Assembly (NCBI RefSeq): GCF_029937755.1
Contig: NZ_JAPYPG010000001.1
Coordinates: forward strand, 806,001-870,000
Length of the DNA: 64,000 nt
DNA from: Henriciella sp.
Lineage (GTDB): Bacteria > Pseudomonadota > Alphaproteobacteria > Caulobacterales > Hyphomonadaceae
Direction of reading: 5' to 3'
The position numbers and the translations under genes were made by a program. Below, in pieces: positions 61,459-64,000 of this stretch. The notes under the pieces are model-generated. The model did no database searches, was not told the DNA's origin, and saw nothing but the letters and a program-made list of their open reading frames with translations. Numbering within the stretch: position 1 is the stretch's first letter; every line of letters starts with the position of its first letter.

Positions 61459-62643
61459 ATGGTCTCCATTGGCACCCCCCTGTCGCCGTCGGCGACCCGC
61501 ATCATGCTGCTTGGCTCAGGCGAGCTGGGCAAGGAAGTCGTGATCGAACTGCAGCGCTATGGCGCCGAAGTGATCGCGGTCGACCGTTATGACAATGCCC
61601 CGGCCATGCAGGTCGCCCATCGCTCGCATGTGATCGACATGACCGATGCGGCTGCGCTGCGCGCCCTCATCGAGAAAGAGCGCCCGCACCTGATCGTGCC
61701 GGAAATCGAGGCGATTGCGACCGACGAGCTTGCGAAGATCGAGATGGAAGCGGTTGCCACGGTCGTGCCGACAGCGCGGGCAACCCAGCTCACGATGAAC
61801 CGCGAGGGTATTCGCCGGCTGGCAGCCGAAGAGCTTGGCCTGCCAACCAGCCCCTACGCCTTCGCCTCGACCGGAGACGAACTGGCAGAGGCAGCCGAGA
61901 CAATCGGCTACCCGGTTTTCGTGAAGCCGGTCATGTCATCTTCCGGCAAGGGCCAGTCGCATGTGCGTCACCCGGCCGAGATCGACCATGCCTGGGTCTA
62001 TGCGCTGGAGGCTGGCCGCAAGCGCGAGACCCGCGTGATCGTCGAAGGCGAAGTGGATTTCGATTTCGAGATCACGTTGCTGACGGTTCGTGCGGCGAAC
62101 GGCACGGTCTTCTGCGAGCCGGTCGGGCACCGCCAGGAAAGCGGGGATTATGTCGAGAGCTGGCAGCCCCAGCCAATGAGCGATGTGGCCCTGAAGAAGG
62201 CGCAGGACATGGCGCGCAAGGTGACAGACGCGCTGGGCGGGCTCGGCCTGTTCGGTGTCGAGATGTTCGTGAAGGGCGACGATGTCTGGTTCTCTGAGGT
62301 CAGCCCCCGTCCGCACGATACCGGCCTCGTCACCCTGGCGACGCAAAGCCAGAGCGAGTTCGCCCTGCATGCCCGCGCCATTCTCGGCCTGCCGGTCGAT
62401 GCCAGCCTGTCCTCGCCGGGCGCGAGCGCAGTGATCTATGGCGGCACCGATGCGGAAGGCGTGGCGTTCGACGGCCTGGACAAGGCGCTGTCGGTGCCGG
62501 CCTCCCAGATCCGCCTCTTCGGCAAGCCGGTGAGCTACAAGTGCAGGCGAATGGGCGTTGCCGTGGCCGGAGGGGAGACGATCGAGGAAGCGCGTGAGCG
62601 GGCGCGCACCGCAGCGGCGGCGGTCGAGGTGAAAGCGCCCTGA
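61459..62643 (+). CDS. purT: Formate-dependent phosphoribosylglycinamide formyltransferase
   Basis: A 394-residue ATP-grasp enzyme that makes formyl-GAR from formate, ATP and GAR in purine synthesis. [19 protein letters not shown] at 16-34, [15 protein letters not shown], the ATP-grasp loop [27 protein letters not shown] and [15 protein letters not shown] are all as in PurT. The frame opens 9 codons upstream inside the previous gene; ATG at 61459 begins one base after its stop. PurU, encoded about 7 kb away, produces formate from 10-formyl-THF. Length matches the family. Confidence 0.95.
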   Translation: MVSIGTPLSPSATRIMLLGSGELGKEVVIELQRYGAEVIAVDRYDNAPAMQVAHRSHVIDMTDAAALRALIEKERPHLIVPEIEAIATDELAKIEMEAVATVVPTARATQLTMNREGIRRLAAEELGLPTSPYAFASTGDELAEAAETIGYPVFVKPVMSSSGKGQSHVRHPAEIDHAWVYALEAGRKRETRVIVEGEVDFDFEITLLTVRAANGTVFCEPVGHRQESGDYVESWQPQPMSDVALKKAQDMARKVTDALGGLGLFGVEMFVKGDDVWFSEVSPRPHDTGLVTLATQSQSEFALHARAILGLPVDASLSSPGASAVIYGGTDAEGVAFDGLDKALSVPASQIRLFGKPVSYKCRRMGVAVAGGETIEEARERARTAAAAVEVKAP

Positions 62644-62647
62644 GGCA

Positions 62648-63406
62648 TCAAGTTGCTTTTGGCGACTGGCGCCGCAGCATGGCACTGGAGAGCCTCGAAT
62701 CCGTCGGGATCAGCATGCCGTTGGAGATGGCCGTCGCCACGGCTGCGCCCCGGTCGGAGACGTTGAGCTTGGCATAGATCCGCCGGAAATAAGTGTCCAC
62801 GGTGTCCTTCGAGACATCGAGCTCGGCGGCAATGGCGATCTTGCTCTTGCCCTGGGCGATGCGGGCCAGGACTTCGCGCTCACGCGGCGACAGGCCGGGC
62901 AGTTCCTCAAACTCTTCCTGGATGAGATCGCAATAGCGCAGGAAAGAGGTCTGGGCTATGAGCCGGAGAAGGTCCATGTCTGGTGACTTCGCGATCTTGC
63001 TGGTCTGGGCAAACCCGACACCGACAAAGCCTGTCCGGGCAAAGGGGCCATAGGTCGGAATGCCGATGCCGGTTTCCATGTCCCATTCGGACAGGCTGTC
63101 GAGATAAAGGCGCTCTTCGTCGGTGAGCGTGACATCGTCAGACAGGGCGTCCCATCGGAAGGGGCGCGAGAGCGTGATGGCGATATCGGGCAACGGATCG
63201 ATCAGGTTCTCGCCTTCGCGGTACTTTGCCTCCCAGCCGTCCGGAAAACCGACATTGGTCATGAGGCGGTGCGGGCCACGATGCGAATTGACAGGTGCAA
63301 CGAAATAGACGGCATCGAATCCAGCAGCCCGGAAAGCGTCCGCCGTTGTCAGTCGGATCCTTAAGACATCCCTAGCCTGGCTGATCGCCAGAAGCTTGTC
63401 GATCAT
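62648..63406 (-). CDS. LuxR-type regulator with autoinducer-binding domain
   Basis: A 252-residue protein with an N-terminal autoinducer-binding domain and a C-terminal LuxR HTH (LSPREREVLARIAQGKSKIA, then KDTVDTYFRRIYAKLNVSDR). The acyl-homoserine-lactone contact residues W58, Y62, D70, P71 and W85 occur with TraR-like spacing, so ligand binding is plausible. No luxI-type synthase gene is in the window, making it a possible solo receptor. Start: ATG at 63406 with GAGG upstream is preferred; a GTG 18 codons earlier (63460) is also open. It is convergent with purT (4-base gap). Confidence 0.87.
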   Translation of the reverse strand: MIDKLLAISQARDVLRIRLTTADAFRAAGFDAVYFVAPVNSHRGPHRLMTNVGFPDGWEAKYREGENLIDPLPDIAITLSRPFRWDALSDDVTLTDEERLYLDSLSEWDMETGIGIPTYGPFARTGFVGVGFAQTSKIAKSPDMDLLRLIAQTSFLRYCDLIQEEFEELPGLSPREREVLARIAQGKSKIAIAAELDVSKDTVDTYFRRIYAKLNVSDRGAAVATAISNGMLIPTDSRLSSAMLRRQSPKAT

Positions 63407-63459
63407 GTCAGCCCAGCCTCTCTGGGAGAGAGTATACGATGTCTGTGTGCTGAGGGGCA

Positions 63460-63473
63460 CTCACAATCGTGAG
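63460..63473. promoter_or_regulatory. Fourteen-base inverted repeat upstream of the LuxR-type gene
   Basis: CTCAC (63460-63464) and GTGAG (63469-63473) enclose AATC. It lies about 55 bases before the preferred ATG, between the LuxR-type gene and the divergent gap gene, and might be an operator. It is shorter than a typical lux box. The rest of 63474-63660 shows no gene. Confidence 0.3.
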
Positions 63474-63660
63474 GGGTTTTACCACGAGAGCGTAGAAAAT
63501 ACGGCACAGATCAATCAGAGGTGGTGAATCCTGTGGCCTGGCGCGACACAAGGCCATCATTGCACCGCCAATGCTGGACGAGCGCGCGCGAGGCGTCTAA
63601 ACCCCCGCGCAAAGACCCCGATTCCCGGGGAAGATCGATTGCCGGAATGGAGATTGAAAT

Positions 63661-64000
63661 ATGGCGGTTCGTGTAGCCATCAACGGATTTGGCCGGATTG
63701 GCCGGAATGTATTGCGCTCGATCCTCGAGAATGGCCGCACGGATATCGAGGTGGTTGCCATCAACGACCTCGGTCCGGTGGAAACCAATGCGCACCTGCT
63801 GAAGTATGACTCCGTCCACGGCACGCTGCCGATGGATGTCTCTGTCGAGGGCGACACGATCAAGGTCGGTGGCCAGTCTTTCAAGGTCACCGCGATCCGC
63901 GACCCGAAAGAGCTTCCGCACGGCGAGAACAATGTCGACATCGCGATGGAATGCACGGGCATCTTCGCGTCTAAGGACAAGGCAGCGGCTCACCTTGAGG
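63661..64000 (+). CDS. gap: Glyceraldehyde-3-phosphate dehydrogenase, type I (5' part)
   Basis: The first 113 codons; the gene runs off the right edge. MAVRVAINGFGRIGRNVLRS has the NAD-binding GFGRIGR at 9-15, INDLGPVETNAHLLKYDSVH (34-53) is the classic next block, and NVDIAMECTGIFASKDKAAA leads to the edge. The catalytic cysteine lies outside the window. GGAG stands before the ATG at a spacing of about ten bases. In many relatives gap directly follows tkt; here 5.2 kb lie between. Confidence 0.96.
   Translation, partial: MAVRVAINGFGRIGRNVLRSILENGRTDIEVVAINDLGPVETNAHLLKYDSVHGTLPMDVSVEGDTIKVGGQSFKVTAIRDPKELPHGENNVDIAMECTGIFASKDKAAAHLE

Noticed and set aside
63460-63473. Reading the CTCAC/GTGAG repeat as a lux box
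   Set aside because: It is 14 bases long with poor likeness to the usual 18-20-base lux box; kept only as a low-confidence operator.
1-64000. CRISPR arrays, tRNA or rRNA genes, insertion sequences, prophage
   Set aside because: No regularly spaced repeats, cloverleaf-like or rRNA-like sequence, transposase, integrase or phage structural protein was seen by reading; small or degraded copies could still be missed without a search.

Overview
The window is a GC-rich (roughly 60-65 % by eye) piece of an alphaproteobacterial chromosome. The split sdhCDAB and sucCDAB operons, the general stress response regulator PhyR, GGAAC-N17-CGTT (EcfG-type) promoters, ftsE-ftsX-plsC, the rppH/YibQ-like/ctpA/envC cluster, zapA next to tkt, and a BigR-type sulfide switch fit the Caulobacterales/Hyphomonadaceae (Hyphomonas- or Henriciella-like). 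That placement is inferred from gene content and protein character; no marker gene was compared. Almost everything is core chromosome. I see no rRNA, tRNA, CRISPR array, transposase or prophage.

Layout. 1-7049 (minus strand): the 5' part of phyR, then adenosine kinase, transaldolase, the UDP-glucose dehydrogenase/UDP-xylose synthase pair, phosphomannomutase and a glutamine amidotransferase. 7093-9153: a sulfide module with a BigR-type persulfide sensor and TauE exporter facing a persulfide dioxygenase across a nearly symmetric promoter/operator. 9140-15432: DUF885 peptidase, sdhCDAB and a DUF707-like protein. 15424-18879: a 2-hydroxychromene-2-carboxylate isomerase-like protein, a VIT1/CCC1 transporter, an unknown gene and one AT-richer SIR2-like gene, the only clear accessory gene. 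18880-23370: oxidoreductase, isoaspartyl peptidase, a SPOUT methyltransferase and folP-folB-folK. 23371-28352: palindromic repeats, a 39-residue membrane protein, a LytTR regulator, DUF2141, DUF2306, a PhoD-like phosphoesterase and an MFS transporter. 28480-35328: sucCDAB with a two-lipoyl-domain SucB. 35372-41471: methyltransferase, pyruvate kinase, two paralogous acidic secreted proteins with perfect EcfG promoters, HNH endonuclease, AlkA-type glycosylase and an HD protein. 41482-51715: plsC, ftsX, ftsE, hpt, rppH and the YibQ-like/ctpA/envC envelope cluster. 51838-64000: AGE-family epimerase, gpmA, purU, a RibD-like deaminase, a glycosyltransferase, zapA, tkt, a divergent pair of citrate-synthase homologues, a DUF4281 protein, purT, a LuxR-type regulator and the start of gap.

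How the genes work together. The window is rich in central carbon metabolism: TCA cycle (sdh, suc, citrate synthase homologues), lower glycolysis (gap, gpmA, pyk) and pentose phosphate pathway (tal, tkt). One-carbon metabolism is also well represented (folP/B/K; purU releasing formate; purT using formate). Division and envelope functions recur (FtsEX and an EnvC-type activator with a degenerate LytM domain, CtpA, ZapA). The stress theme links phyR at the left edge with the EcfG-promoter acidic proteins near 38 kb.

Most promising leads: the tandem acidic repeat proteins under EcfG promoters, the SIR2-like gene at 17866-18879, the divergent HTH-citrate synthase/citrate synthase pair, the mirror-image bigR/pdo promoter with a predicted leaderless bigR message, and the small membrane ORF at 23578-23697.
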